Positions 35,816 to 45,335 of a DNA stretch of 64,000 bases are shown piece by piece. Position numbers and translations under genes: made by a program. The notes beneath the pieces were generated by a model, which saw only the letters and a program-made list of their open reading frames with translations, was not told where the DNA came from and did no database searches. The stretch is from the NCBI RefSeq assembly GCF_000247695.1, contig NW_004624784.1, positions 6,462,852 through 6,526,851 on the forward strand. The letters run 5' to 3'. The number at the start of each line of letters is the position of its first letter. Position 1 is the first letter of the stretch. Origin of the DNA: Heterocephalus glaber (Eukaryota; Chordata; Mammalia; Rodentia; Bathyergidae).

Positions 35816-36269
35816 ACATACCCAAAGCATCCAGGGTTGCAATTTCAGGCTCTGGGAAAGATAAGAGCATACCACAAAAGGAGTAGTCAGGGACTCTTCT
35901 GACTTAAGTCCTGGCCCCAAGTGGCCCACCTTACTATCTCAGTTATTACTCAAGGGCCAGCAGACCTCAAATTAACTTCTCTACCACCTCTAATGAAGAA
36001 ATAAATAGGAAAGAACAAAGTTGTTTCAGTGAATGAGGCAGAAGCTACTGAGTGTAGAATGTTCTTTTATACGTAAAACTGTCTCCCTTGGAAAAAAGGA
36101 CAGGCCATCCATACTTAACTTTGAGAAAAAGACCAGGAAATGAAAGTGGCATGATCAGCAGCATGTTCCACTCATCTCATAATATCATCGTCAATAAAGG
36201 ACAATTTCATGTGTTATCACATTATCACTTAATGTTATCATCTTGCTATATTAATCCATTATTGTTAGA

Positions 36270-36405
36270 TCTTTCCAACTAGATTGCTAACCCATTATAG
36301 ACAGAGACTATAATTCTGCTTCTATTTTACATCATTCCCCTGCACTATGCTGGGCAGGTGGTGCTTAGTGAATGTGGTAAGTGCTTAATGAATATTTGTG
36401 GTCTG
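36270..36405 (+). repeat. L2 LINE 3' end
   Basis: 'ctaacccattatagacagag' and 'ggtaagtgcttaatgaatat' follow the L2 3' pattern. Confidence 0.6.
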
Positions 36406-36512
36406 ATTTCTTCAGTCACTGCTACTGCAATCAGGGTCAGCTCCTGGGGACAATGATGGACACTGAGATATCAGAACCATGAGAATGATAATGATGGCCC
36501 TCAGGTGATACT

Positions 36513-36580
36513 CAGGTTCTTAGTGTCTAGAGTGGGGTTTGGCTCACTGGGACCCTGGTGCCCCAAATAAGATGTTTTCA
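36513..36580 (+). repeat. duplicated motif, copy 1
   Basis: 'agtgtctagagtggggtttg' and 'ctggtgccccaaataag' recur at 38691-38765 in the same orientation. Family unknown. Confidence 0.7.
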
Positions 36581-36599
36581 GAGTGAAATCTTAATGATC

Positions 36600-37075
36600 A
36601 TCTATCTTTATCAGCTGACCACCCACTAGGTGGGTCTCTGCCTGTGCTGAAGCTATTAGCTCTGCTTCCTCCTAAAGTGCAATGCCTCACTGCAAAAACA
36701 ACTCTACTTTTCATATTCTACTTAGCGTCTTAACTATTTTCCCCATTGAAGTATGCCTTGTACAATATACATACTTTTCCCCAATCTCCTGTTTGCTGCT
36801 AGCTTCAGATATAGCCTACTTAGTTGAACCAGAAATGAGCAAGAGGCCAGGGCTTTGGGAGCAGGGCGATGGGCTGCAGGTACCTGAGTACTGAAAAGCT
36901 GGCATTCTCCTTGTCAGAGCTAGCCTATACATTTTGCTTATGATATCTCCTTCATATAGGCATGCCACAAACAATTGCAAACCCAGAGCCAGGCACTGGG
37001 GAGACGACAAGGATGAAGCAGATATAGGTAACACATTTGCAAAACTCGCAGCTCAGGGAAGCTGACAAAACCCAT
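36600..37075. other. unrecognised non-coding stretch
   Basis: A fragment near 36985-37030 ('gccaggcactggggagacg') may be an old L2 end. Nothing else recognised. Confidence 0.4.
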
Positions 37076-37079
37076 GCAG

Positions 37080-37295
37080 CGAGCTCTAATACTGCAGGCA
37101 GCCTATCTCATTTCAAATCCTACTCCTGCTCTTACTGCACAGCCTTAGGCAAGTTACTTAACTTCTCTGTGTCTCCTACAAAATTTAGACAATAATCACA
37201 TATATCTATTACATGAAATGACATATACATAGCTCAAATAACAATGTAAAGCACATGATAAACATTTAGTAAAAGTTATCATTATTACCATACAT
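37080..37295 (+). repeat. MIR SINE
   Basis: 'atctcatttcaaatcctact', 'ttaggcaagttacttaactt' and 'aatgtaaagcacatgataaa' give nearly the whole MIR. Confidence 0.88.
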
Positions 37296-37299
37296 TACA

Positions 37300-37445
37300 T
37301 ATTATTATATGCTATTAAATATAGAACATGTACTACAAATACTACATATATATGCCACATGTATATTATCAGTATATAGGGTATACATATGTATATATAC
37401 GATATAGTATAAATAGCATATAGTATATTATTACAGATACTGTTA
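37300..37445. repeat. AT-rich low-complexity tract
   Basis: Dominated by tata, atac and atta words. The 72-codon frame at 37295-37513 (-) is a by-product. Confidence 0.8.
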
Positions 37446-37845
37446 CTAAAATGATTATATATCATTACTACAAGATTCTGTAGTAACATCAAGGAAAGAG
37501 TGATTATTTCCAAAAAGGTAGGTAAAGATGTAGTTGTAAAACAGCATAGTCATTATTTGTTGGGGGAAATTTGTAGGGGGACATGGTGCACAGCTGAGGC
37601 AAAGTAGTCAAAACAGAGCACCTCTGCTTTCATTCATCTCTGCCTGAGGATAGGAGGTGGCAAGAGGGAGCCTGGACCACCTGGGGACTGTTTTTTCACC
37701 AAGAAATTCAGACTCATCCAAGGTTACACAGAAGCTAATGAAATCATCTTCAGGACCACCCAGCTAAGAATCATGCATTAATTCCTTACTGTGAATATAA
37801 TATGCACCAGGTACAAGGTAGCTATAAACATAAGTAGAATCACTA

Positions 37846-38308
37846 CAGTGGACCCTTGACTTATGAACTCAATTTTTTTTTTTTTTTTTTTTTTTGGTAC
37901 CGGGGATCAAACTCAGGACCTTGTGCTTGCAAGGCAGGCGCTGGAACCACTGAGCTAAATTCCCGGCCCTTCAATTCATTCTTGAGGGCTGGTTGTAACT
38001 CAAGTTTGTCAATTGAAGGCTCAGCCTCCTCTATCCAGCCTTCAAAGTCTCTCTCCTGTATACAGGCAGATCTCAGTGTCCATAGAGAGACATTGGCCCA
38101 GGATTTCTCAACCCTACACAGGAAACAATGTTGTAATGTTCCCTCCAGAACTCTTTAAGGGTTAAATCTGTATCTGAGACCATCTGGAAGCACAAGAGGC
38201 TGGCATTTAGGTGGTAACTTAAGACTTTGGCTGTAAATTAAAACTAAAATTCCAGTCATAACTCAAGTAGTTCGTAGGTCAAGCCAGTTGTAACTCCACA
38301 GTCCACTG
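37846..38308. mobile_element. DNA transposon with TA duplications, split by an ID
   Basis: Left end cagtggacccttgacttatg and right end (reverse complement cagtggactgtgg...) form inverted ends. TA flanks both sides (37844-37845 and 38309-38310), as expected for Tc1/mariner/pogo elements. Internal motifs 'gggctggttgtaactcaa' and 'gtcataactcaagtagttcg' are mutually related sub-terminal repeats. No transposase remnant seen. Confidence 0.8.
37873..37970 (-). repeat. ID SINE, antisense, nested
   Basis: A T-run of about 23, then 'ggtaccggggatcaaactca' and 'accactgagctaaattcccg'. Inserted into the DNA transposon at a tcaatt site, repeated on both sides. The long tail suggests a fairly recent insertion. 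Confidence 0.95.
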
Positions 38309-38309
38309 T

Positions 38310-38685
38310 ACTTTCTAATGATAGATGCTTTAAGTAAGCAAATACTATAAGATAGTGAGATTTGTGCTATTATACAGGAGCCATAAGATGTTATGGGAGA
38401 ACTAAAGAGGGATGCCCAATCAGCTAACAGAGGACGGCTGAAGGCAGGATGCAGTGACCTCTGAGCTGAGTGGTAAAGAATAAGTGGAAGGTGGAGTAAA
38501 CCAAGGGAAGAAGAAGGATAACATCTTTTCAAAAGGAAAAGTTGGAAATGGGTGTTTTTGCAGATGTTTGTGGTTATGGAAAATTAACAGCACACCCATC
38601 GTTCTATATTATCTCTGAGAGGGATGGGAAGAAGTGGCATGGGAAAGAAAAAAAATCTTAAAAATCACCTCTTTACCTTGCCCTT
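38310..38685. other. unrecognised non-coding stretch
   Basis: No recognised repeat. An 89-codon minus frame has no recognised domain. Confidence 0.4.
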
Positions 38686-38690
38686 GACAC

Positions 38691-38765
38691 TTGGGTTCTG
38701 AGTGTCTAGAGTAGGGTTTGGGCACGTGGCTCAGTGGGCTCCTGGTGCCTCAAATAAGCATTTTG
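38691..38765 (+). repeat. duplicated motif, copy 2
   Basis: Second copy of the motif at 36513-36580: 'gagtgtctagagtagggttt' and 'ctggtgcctcaaataag', with about six extra bases in the middle. Confidence 0.7.
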
Positions 38766-38769
38766 CTGA

Positions 38770-39240
38770 GTAGCAGAAAGTGCTGCTGGCCTCCATTCTG
38801 CTGCTGCTGGCATCCATCCTGAAAGCCAGAAGCAGAGCCCATATCAGAGAGCTTCACAGCAAATAATGGAAGGTGACTCTGTGAGTAGGTTCTGACAGCA
38901 TAGAGACAGAAATGAGCAGCTATGATAGAGGTCTCACAGGAAGACACAACCAGAGCCTTCTGAGAGCATGGCAAAGAAGGCCATGAATCTACTTGGAAAA
39001 ACATGTTCTCTTTCATTATAACTGCAGATGTATAGATGTAGCTCCAGCCACACCAAGGTGCACTGAAACTGCCCTTCCCACCCTCACCCCAACCAGCTGC
39101 AGTGGTCTGGCATCCTTCTGTTCCATCTGTTGAGCAAAATGTCAGTGAGGGAGCAAACTGAGAATGAACATGTCTTTCATTTGCCAGTTAGTCATATATC
39201 ACTTGTAACTGTTCTTGTGTATGATTTATGTGTGTTATTT
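38770..39240. other. unrecognised non-coding stretch
   Basis: No recognised repeat or gene. Confidence 0.4.
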
Positions 39241-39243
39241 GGG

Positions 39244-39245
<2 letters not shown>

Positions 39246-39278
<33 letters not shown>
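39246..39278. repeat. (GT)n microsatellite
   Basis: Uninterrupted GT dinucleotides, about 16 units, preceded by a G run. Confidence 0.98.
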
Positions 39279-39279
<1 letters not shown>

Positions 39280-39835
39280 TTTAACTTTTCCTTTATTTGC
39301 AGCTGGTTTCACCACCCAATTTTTATGAAATTCCAAATGAGCTAGGACTGTCCTGTTTTTAACTAGATTCCCTAAAGCACAAGGCAGATATGCAGTGAAT
39401 GTTCATTAAGCTTTTGTTGCTGGATTGACTCTTCTAAAGAGTGAAGGCCAATCCCTCCAGTGTCCCTCCAGGGAAAGCACTTTCGATAGAGGAGACAAAT
39501 CCTGAGAGCTGACTGTGCCCACCCCGTGGGTTGGCCTGAGGATCCCTGCCTAGCTCTGCTGAACTCTTCCATCTGGGGCTCAGGGAATCCTTGCTGAGCT
39601 TCTCCTCTTTCACCTTCATGGGAACTGGCAGCTTCACCACACACATGTGGGTGTGTGGTGTTAAGTCACTAGGTGGTGTTCTCTGCTGGGGCAGCTGTTT
39701 TGCTGTGTTGTTTTCCTGCCTCTTCCTGAGAAGATAAGATCTGAACAGGCTTGTGGTTCTCTCACTGACCCTCATGGGCACCAAGCAAACCAAGTTCCCA
39801 TTTCTTAGGTGCCTCTTCAGATCACATTCCACTTT
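39280..39835. other. unrecognised non-coding stretch
   Basis: A 208-codon minus frame (39434-40060) crosses this interval and runs straight through the ID at 39851, which argues against it being a protein. Confidence 0.5.
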
Positions 39836-39850
39836 AGAATTTGTAATGAA

Positions 39851-39942
39851 GGGCCAGGGATTTAGCTCAGTGGTGCCACCGCCTGCCTCGCAAGCACAAG
39901 GTCCCGAGTTCGATCCCCAGTACCCGCCCCCCCCCAAAAAGA
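39851..39942 (+). repeat. ID SINE
   Basis: 'gggccagggatttagctcag', 'tggtgccaccgcctgcctcg' and 'gagttcgatccccagtaccc', then a C run and A tail. Target-site duplications agaatttgtaat lie at 39836-39847 and 39943-39954 and match perfectly. The C run inside the tail is unusual. Confidence 0.97.
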
Positions 39943-39959
39943 AGAATTTGTAATTAGAC

Positions 39960-40795
39960 TGGGTTATTTGAAAGCAACAGTGAAAAACACAGCCTCCCAG
40001 AACAGAGGGTAAGATCAATGCCTCCAAAGCTTCCCTTTCTTCTTCAAGATCTCCAGGCAAAAGTGATTTGTATGTGCTGAAAACTAACTGGGTTACTCCC
40101 AGCTGGGGAGGCTGGAGAAAGATGTGTACTTAATGGAGAATTCACCATGTGGTCCTTGAGGAGCATTGGGAGAGGGGAGCAGACTCCCCAGGAGAGTAAA
40201 AGGTCATATGTGCCTTGAGAGAAAGAAACAACTAAAAAGAATTAATGGCTGGCCAAAAACCTTGTTATTTGGCTTTAAAATGGGATTTCAGTTGCAAGAT
40301 GCCCTAAGAAATGAAACAACTCCTCTGGAACCCTAGTTGAAGCCAAAGTAGCAACTTTGCCTGCTCTGCCTAGGGAAGAATGCAGAATTAATCCTGTGAA
40401 TGGGCAGCTAATTACAGATGAGCAACTCACCCAAGAGGAGGGAAATGTCACTTTAATTACTCTCCCTTCTTCCAAAGCTTCTCCTTCTTCATCATCAGAA
40501 ACTCTTATTGTAAATTGTAAACTAATACTATTCAATTTGAAATCAATGTTTACTCAGAAGTCAGAGGGAGTATAAAACAAAACACTGTAAATAGGGCTTG
40601 CAAAATCTACTAAGAATAGACTTTGAAAAAAGAAAAAAAAAGAATAGATTTTGAGGATGTATGTTTAAAAAAATCCTGGAGATTTCTCCTTTTATTTAGA
40701 GATATGATGCTCTTCTGACCTTAGTTTCTAGAGAATCAGCTTGAGGGAAGAGAACAAAGATTCCAAAACTTCTTTCTTATGTGCCTGGGTCTGAA
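39960..40795. other. unrecognised non-coding stretch
   Basis: No recognised repeat. An A-rich tract lies near 40626-40645. Confidence 0.4.
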
Positions 40796-40800
40796 CCAGC

Positions 40801-40990
40801 TTTTTTTTTTTCTTTTTTTTTGAGACTGCAAGAAGTTTTATTGACTCTGACTGAAGAATTGAAAATGATGTTAACTAGCGGTTCTGACTAGGCTTCTGCC
40901 AGTCACTGCTTCGCATGGCTGCGCTCACTTCTCTTCCTCTTCCTCTTGTTCCCCTCTCTTTGCTAATCTGGACACAGCTTAGTATTCTTG
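40801..40990 (-). pseudogene. possible retrocopied mRNA 3' end
   Basis: Read on the minus strand, the interval ends in an A run (complement of the T run at 40801-40821), preceded by a canonical AATAAA signal (complement of tttatt at 40837-40842) about 16 bases upstream. This is the layout of a processed mRNA copy. Upstream, a short G/A-rich stretch could be a degraded coding end, but I do not recognise the parent gene. No clear target-site duplication was found, and the 5' limit is uncertain. Confidence 0.45.
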
Positions 40991-40999
40991 TCACAAGGT

Positions 41000-41760
41000 C
41001 ATCACCCAGGTGAATTCAGCTCAGCGTGAAACAAAACAGCTCATCTGAAGGTACCACACAGTCTGTGCAGGGAAGGAGGCTGCCCTCCCTTGTCTTCTCT
41101 AATGTGGGCTTTTTCAGTTCCATCTTACAAAAGCCCAGTAGAATGGATCATAAGCTGCCTCTAATATCTTGGTTGCCATGGTTGTCAACCACTCCCTCCA
41201 TCCCTTTCTGGGGCTGACAACTTGACTTTAAAAGGTGTCTGATCCCAGCTTGTTTTCAAAAGCTTCCCATGTTCATTATTCTCTGAACTTCAGCTTTAGA
41301 TCAGTTTGGATGTTCTCTAGCAGACAGCCATGTTCATTTGGCATTTCCCACTCTCTTTTTTATGGTCACTATCCTTGCCACTCCCAAGCATCCAAAATCT
41401 GTGCTGTACCAGCTACAGGTTTGTGTGTATGGAGTTTTTTCATGTTTTGGGGCCATAGGGCATGTTTTATAAACACACTGTTTACACTGCCTGGGAACTT
41501 AGGGGCTTTCCTCTGTGCGGGAAACAGCTGTGAAGAGCTTTGTGCAGAGTAAGACATCGCTTCTGCATGGGGCAGCTGCACTGGCTGGGTTCCTGTCATT
41601 ACACCTGAGGACCCTACCAGAAATCTGAGCTAAGAAGGACAGCTTGCAGTGCTCTCCTTCCTTGTTTCCAGCCTCATAAATGACTTGGTATAATATAATA
41701 CCCCTATCTGCTTATCTTCATGGCACCTGCCAGTAGCACCTTTAACCAACTGACTGGTTG
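41000..41760. other. unrecognised non-coding stretch
   Basis: A 105-codon plus frame (41235-41552) and a 76-codon minus frame overlap it. Neither is recognisable. Confidence 0.4.
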
Positions 41761-41761
41761 G

Positions 41762-41830
41762 GTCCCTTAGATCACAGAATCATGGAAATGTAAAGCTGGA
41801 AGGTGACTTGAAAGTCTCACTCAACATACT
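41762..41830 (+). repeat. possible ancient LINE 3' fragment (L3/CR1-like)
   Basis: 'atcacagaatcatggaaatg' and 'aaagctggaaggtgacttg' recall the CR1/L3 terminal motif. Confidence 0.4.
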
Positions 41831-41929
41831 AGATGAGTCCTCACTATGTGCAAAGTAATGCACTAGATTTCCTGAGTAAAGGAAGGTGAACAAAACCCAG
41901 CCCCAGACCTCTCAGAACTGACAGGCTTC

Positions 41930-42110
41930 AAGTACTGCCTTCATCTCCACAAAGCCTTCTTGGGTGACCTCCTCAAGTAGGTGCAGATTGTCCTCCTTTT
42001 AATCCCCTATCTCTGTGCTGGTCACTATTATACTATTTACCACACTGCAATGAAGAGATCTTCATGTCTTTCCTGCCTTAGAATGTAAACTGCCATGCTG
42101 GAGATATTGA
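41930..42110 (+). repeat. L2 LINE 3' region
   Basis: 'ttcatctccacaaagccttc', 'ttgggtgacctcctcaagta' and 'cttagaatgtaaactgccat' are in L2 order. Confidence 0.7.
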
Positions 42111-42364
42111 GGTTCTACACGTCACACTTCCTATCATAAGGTTTTCATAAAAGGGAAGTAAGACAAGAACAGAAATGTAATATTACTAACCACTTTGGCT
42201 AATCATCAAAATAAGATGAAACTGGTGGCTTCCTGAAGCAGGAAAAGAATTGGAGAAGCCAAAGGGACACTACCAATCTTGAGAGCCTAAAAAGAAGCTG
42301 CTCCAAATGGAAACATCTATTCCATTGCTCTCTTGGCCCCTCTGCAAACCATCTCTTCCTGAAG

Positions 42365-42710
42365 CAGTTTGCATTAGCTGCCAAAACAAACTACTACAGA
42401 CTGAGTGGCCTAACCAACAGGAATTTACTTCCTCACAGTTGTGGAGGCTACAAGTCCAAGGTCAAAGTGTCAATAGGGTTGACTTTTTTTTGAGGGTCTC
42501 TCTCGCTCTCTTTGGCTTACAGATGGCCACATTTTCTTCTTTGTCTTCACATGGTTTCCCCTCTGTACTGATCTTGGTCACAACTTAAAAGGATATTAGT
42601 CATACTGAAAGGGACCCATGTGACCCCCCCATATCACCTCCTTTTACCTTTATTACCTCTCTAACACATTCATGACAGGGCCCTAATTTGTATGTCTCCC
42701 TGGCAGGCAG
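42365..42710 (-). mobile_element. MaLR-type LTR (MLT1/MST-like), antisense
   Basis: 'cattagctgccaaaacaaac', 'tactacagactgagtggcct', 'ctcacagttgtggaggctac' and 'cacatggtttcccctctgta' are the reverse complement of the 3' half of MLT1/MST/THE1-type solo LTRs of the ERVL-MaLR group. No internal retroviral region is attached. The right boundary is eroded near the hairpin at 42730. Confidence 0.75.
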
Positions 42711-42729
42711 CTCTGATTTAAATTTTTTT

Positions 42730-42868
42730 CATTCCTACTGGCTTGCACCACTTGTGGTACCTACATGACTGTCCCATTGGGTGGCATGGGACAGTCCCAT
42801 CAGGTGGTACAAGCTGCCCAATGGGACAGTCATGTATGTACCACAAGTGGTGCAAGCCAGTAGGAATG
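42730..42868. repeat. 139-base near-perfect hairpin
   Basis: Left arm 42730-42781 and right arm 42817-42868 are reverse complements over 52 bases with one mismatch (42761 against 42837). The 35-base loop (42782-42816) contains a smaller palindrome, atgggacagtcccat (42786-42800), and atgggacagtc occurs again at 42821-42831. No known miniature transposon end or TA duplication is recognised. See findings. Confidence 0.97.
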
Positions 42869-42971
42869 TGTTAAAGACTCTATATCTTAATACTGATCAG
42901 TCAAATTCTGAAGTACTAGAAATTTCTAGACTTCAATGTATGAATATGGGCCATAAAGAAAACAATTCAAT

Positions 42972-43051
42972 GGGCCGGGGATTTAGCTCAGTGGTTTCGC
43001 TACCTGCTGCGCAAGCGCAAGGACCCGAGTTCAATCCCCAGTACCAAAGAA
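42972..43051 (+). repeat. ID SINE, 'tttcg' subgroup
   Basis: 'gggccggggatttagctcag', 'tggtttcgctacctgctgcg' and 'gagttcaatccccagtacc'. Target-site duplications aaagaaaacaattca lie at 42955-42969 and 43052-43066 and match perfectly. Almost no separate A tail is left. Confidence 0.97.
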
Positions 43052-43069
43052 AAAGAAAACAATTCAGCC

Positions 43070-44470
43070 CACAACAGAAATCAACACTGGTGTTCAAAGA
43101 AGTATGAGACAGTTCTTATTAAGGTCATATCTGGTCAATCCCAGAGCCAGGATATAGGCCTGGAGTTCCTGGGTTGACTTACAAGCCTGGAGATTCAAAG
43201 TTGCATTCACACTGATGACCAAACCTAACTCTATTTCACCATCACCACCTCTTTTGTACGTGCTCCTGGTCCTCCCCACAGCATTGGTACTACCTGTGTT
43301 TTCTGTACTTGAGACAAGGGCAAGGGAAGGTGTCAACATGGACAAAATACAGAAACATGTCTTCCCTTGGGACTAGGATAGGAAATGTCATTTGATGCAG
43401 GCAGAACTACTGGCTTGCTTCCCAAGCTCATTAGCACTACATAGAAAAGAAAGAGGAAAAAAAACTCAAATGCTTTGGCTAGATGGAGAAGTGCCAAGTC
43501 ACCAACAGGGACCAGCGGTGGATTTCTGACCACCAGCCAGAGACATAGTGCTGGCAGACAGGAACCAACATGGAGCAGAAAGGTCTGCCAGCAGGATGGC
43601 CTCCCCAACCTCAGGCCTCTGCTTATGTTCATGAGTGCTCAGTGGCCTGGGTTTCCAGGGCTGCTCTTCACTGTTGCCAGTTGGCTTAGTGTCATATTGG
43701 AAAAGAGTACAGGATATAAGCTTCCAGATGAACTGACTCATTGTAACCAGATTTGGCTTAGCTTGGCTATACCATGCCAACCTGGTGGGGGTGGTGTGCT
43801 AACTCTGTTGGGGGTGGGGGGCAAACTCAGGCAGGCAGGGGAGTGGCTGGGGGTAGAGAATGCCCACAGTAAATGACTGGAATAGTTGGAGATCCTCAGT
43901 GCCCTGCCACCATGATACAGCCCAATTCTTGAAGACAAGGGAAATTCACAGGCAGTTTTCTAGGCTGCCCTTGAGCAGGTTTCAAAGTACAAAGTCCTGG
44001 ATAACTTGTAAAAACCAGTTGTTGGCCTCTCCAAGATTTATCAAATATTGTTCCAAAATTATCCCAAGTAGGCCAGCTGGTGGGCTTCTCAATCTCATCC
44101 TGAAAGTGCATCTCTGGCAGACAGACCAAGCTGAGAAGCCTAATGCTAGAGCTGTCACTCGGAAGACCATAGCCAATAACCTTTCCTGGACCAGGTAACA
44201 TCTGGGCTTTTCATAAAGAAAGCCACATTTTTTAAACAAAGGCTAAATGGGGAGATAGCAAGCTTTGGTATGGTAGGGTCTGGACTCTGTCTCATGAGAG
44301 AACTCTCTGGAGGAGATAAAACAGAAGGAGGTGAGAATGATCACCTCACAAGAGCTATGCCTAAAACTGCTCAGAACTACTTAGCCACCTGTGGTTCTGC
44401 CCACCAGTGGGTAAGAACAGGAAACAGCATCTACACAATTTGAGGAGTTTGTGTAGCACTGGCCACCTGG
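43070..44470. other. unrecognised stretch with overlapping open frames
   Basis: Frames of 133 (+, 43475-43876), 99 and 93 (-), 112 (+, 43860-44198) and 101 codons (-, 43896-44201) pile up on both strands without any recognised domain. G-rich runs lie at 43785-43855. Frame overlap on both strands indicates few stop codons rather than genes. Confidence 0.45.
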
Positions 44471-44475
44471 TGGGC

Positions 44476-44627
44476 CCACTCATTCATTCAACGCCATTTT
44501 TGGTGAGCATCTAATTTGTGCCAGGTGCCATAATGGGTGAAGAAAAAGATAAACTCATAGGCCTTACCCTCATGACACATACATTCTAGCAGAGAACAGA
44601 TAAAATAATCAATCATACCATTCAAAG
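44476..44627 (-). repeat. L2 LINE 3' end, antisense
   Basis: 'cccactcattcattcaacgc', 'tttgtgccaggtgccataat' and 'acacatacattctagcagag' are the reverse complement of the L2 end. It stops exactly where the Tigger element begins. Confidence 0.85.
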
Positions 44628-44629
44628 TA

Positions 44630-45288
44630 CAGTAAAACCTTGGTTTGTAAGCATAATTCATTCTGGAAACATGCTTGTAATACAAAGTACTTGTACATAA
44701 AAGTGAATTTCCCCATAGGAAATAATGAGAACTCAAGATGATTTGTTTCAAAACTCAAAAATATTCATATAAAAATGATTGCAATACTGTAATATAATAC
44801 AAAATAATAAAGAAAATACAAAATACAAAGAAAAATTTAAAAATTAACCTGCATTTACTTTAGAAATCCTTCATGGCTGGTGTGAGGGAGACAAGAGAGA
44901 GGTAGGTTATTGCATAGGATGACTTTCACTATCACAGCTATCTATTGGCTCAATGAAATCTGGAAATCACTGCTATCTATTGGCTCAATGAAATCTTTTT
45001 CTTTTTGTGAAACTTTAACAAGGAACCTATCTGATGACACTTGCTTTTTGAGGACTTCATGGAAATGTGACAGTGCATTGTCATTAAACAGATTCATCGC
45101 TTGCACCACTATAGCCTTACTCGGGTAGTACTTTTCTACAAAGTTTTGCACTCTTTCCCACATTTTACACATCTCCCTAATCATATACTACTTGTATTAC
45201 AAGATATCACTCATTTATCAAGTTAAAAACTATTAGAAATGTTTGCTCATCTTGCAGAACAAGTTACTTGCACTCCCGGGCTTTACTA
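44630..45288 (-). mobile_element. Tigger (pogo-group) DNA transposon, internally deleted
   Basis: Left end cagtaaaaccttggtttgta and right end 'gggctttactata' are inverted repeats, with TA on both sides (44628-44629 and 45289-45290). The left sub-terminal part 'aatttccccataggaaataa' is characteristic of a mammalian Tigger family. The element is about 660 bases against more than 2 kb for a full Tigger, and retains the transposase C-terminal region on the minus strand. Confidence 0.88.
44942..45184 (-). pseudogene. Tigger transposase C-terminal fragment
   Basis: On the minus strand an 80-codon frame without stops reads with 'MWERVQNFVEKYYPSKA' and 'LFNDNALSHFHEVLKKQ'. I recognise this as the C-terminal end of Tigger transposases, a pogo/TIGD-type DDE family. 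The catalytic core and DNA-binding domains are missing, so it cannot be active. An internal 35-base tandem duplication (44937-44996 on DNA) repeats part of its end. Confidence 0.75.
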
Positions 45289-45335
45289 TACTTTTAATTA
45301 TGACAAGTGCTACCTGGGGAGTTCAAAGTACATGG

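Noticed and set aside
39434..40060. The longest open frame (208 codons, minus strand)
   Set aside because: It runs through the ID SINE at 39851-39942 and its target duplications, so it cannot be an old conserved protein, and I see no domain.
43785..43860. G-quadruplex
   Set aside because: Several G runs exist, but the loop between the second and third is too long for a canonical structure.
43475..44201. Cluster of frames of 85-133 codons on both strands
   Set aside because: Mutual overlap and absence of motifs. No evidence for exons.
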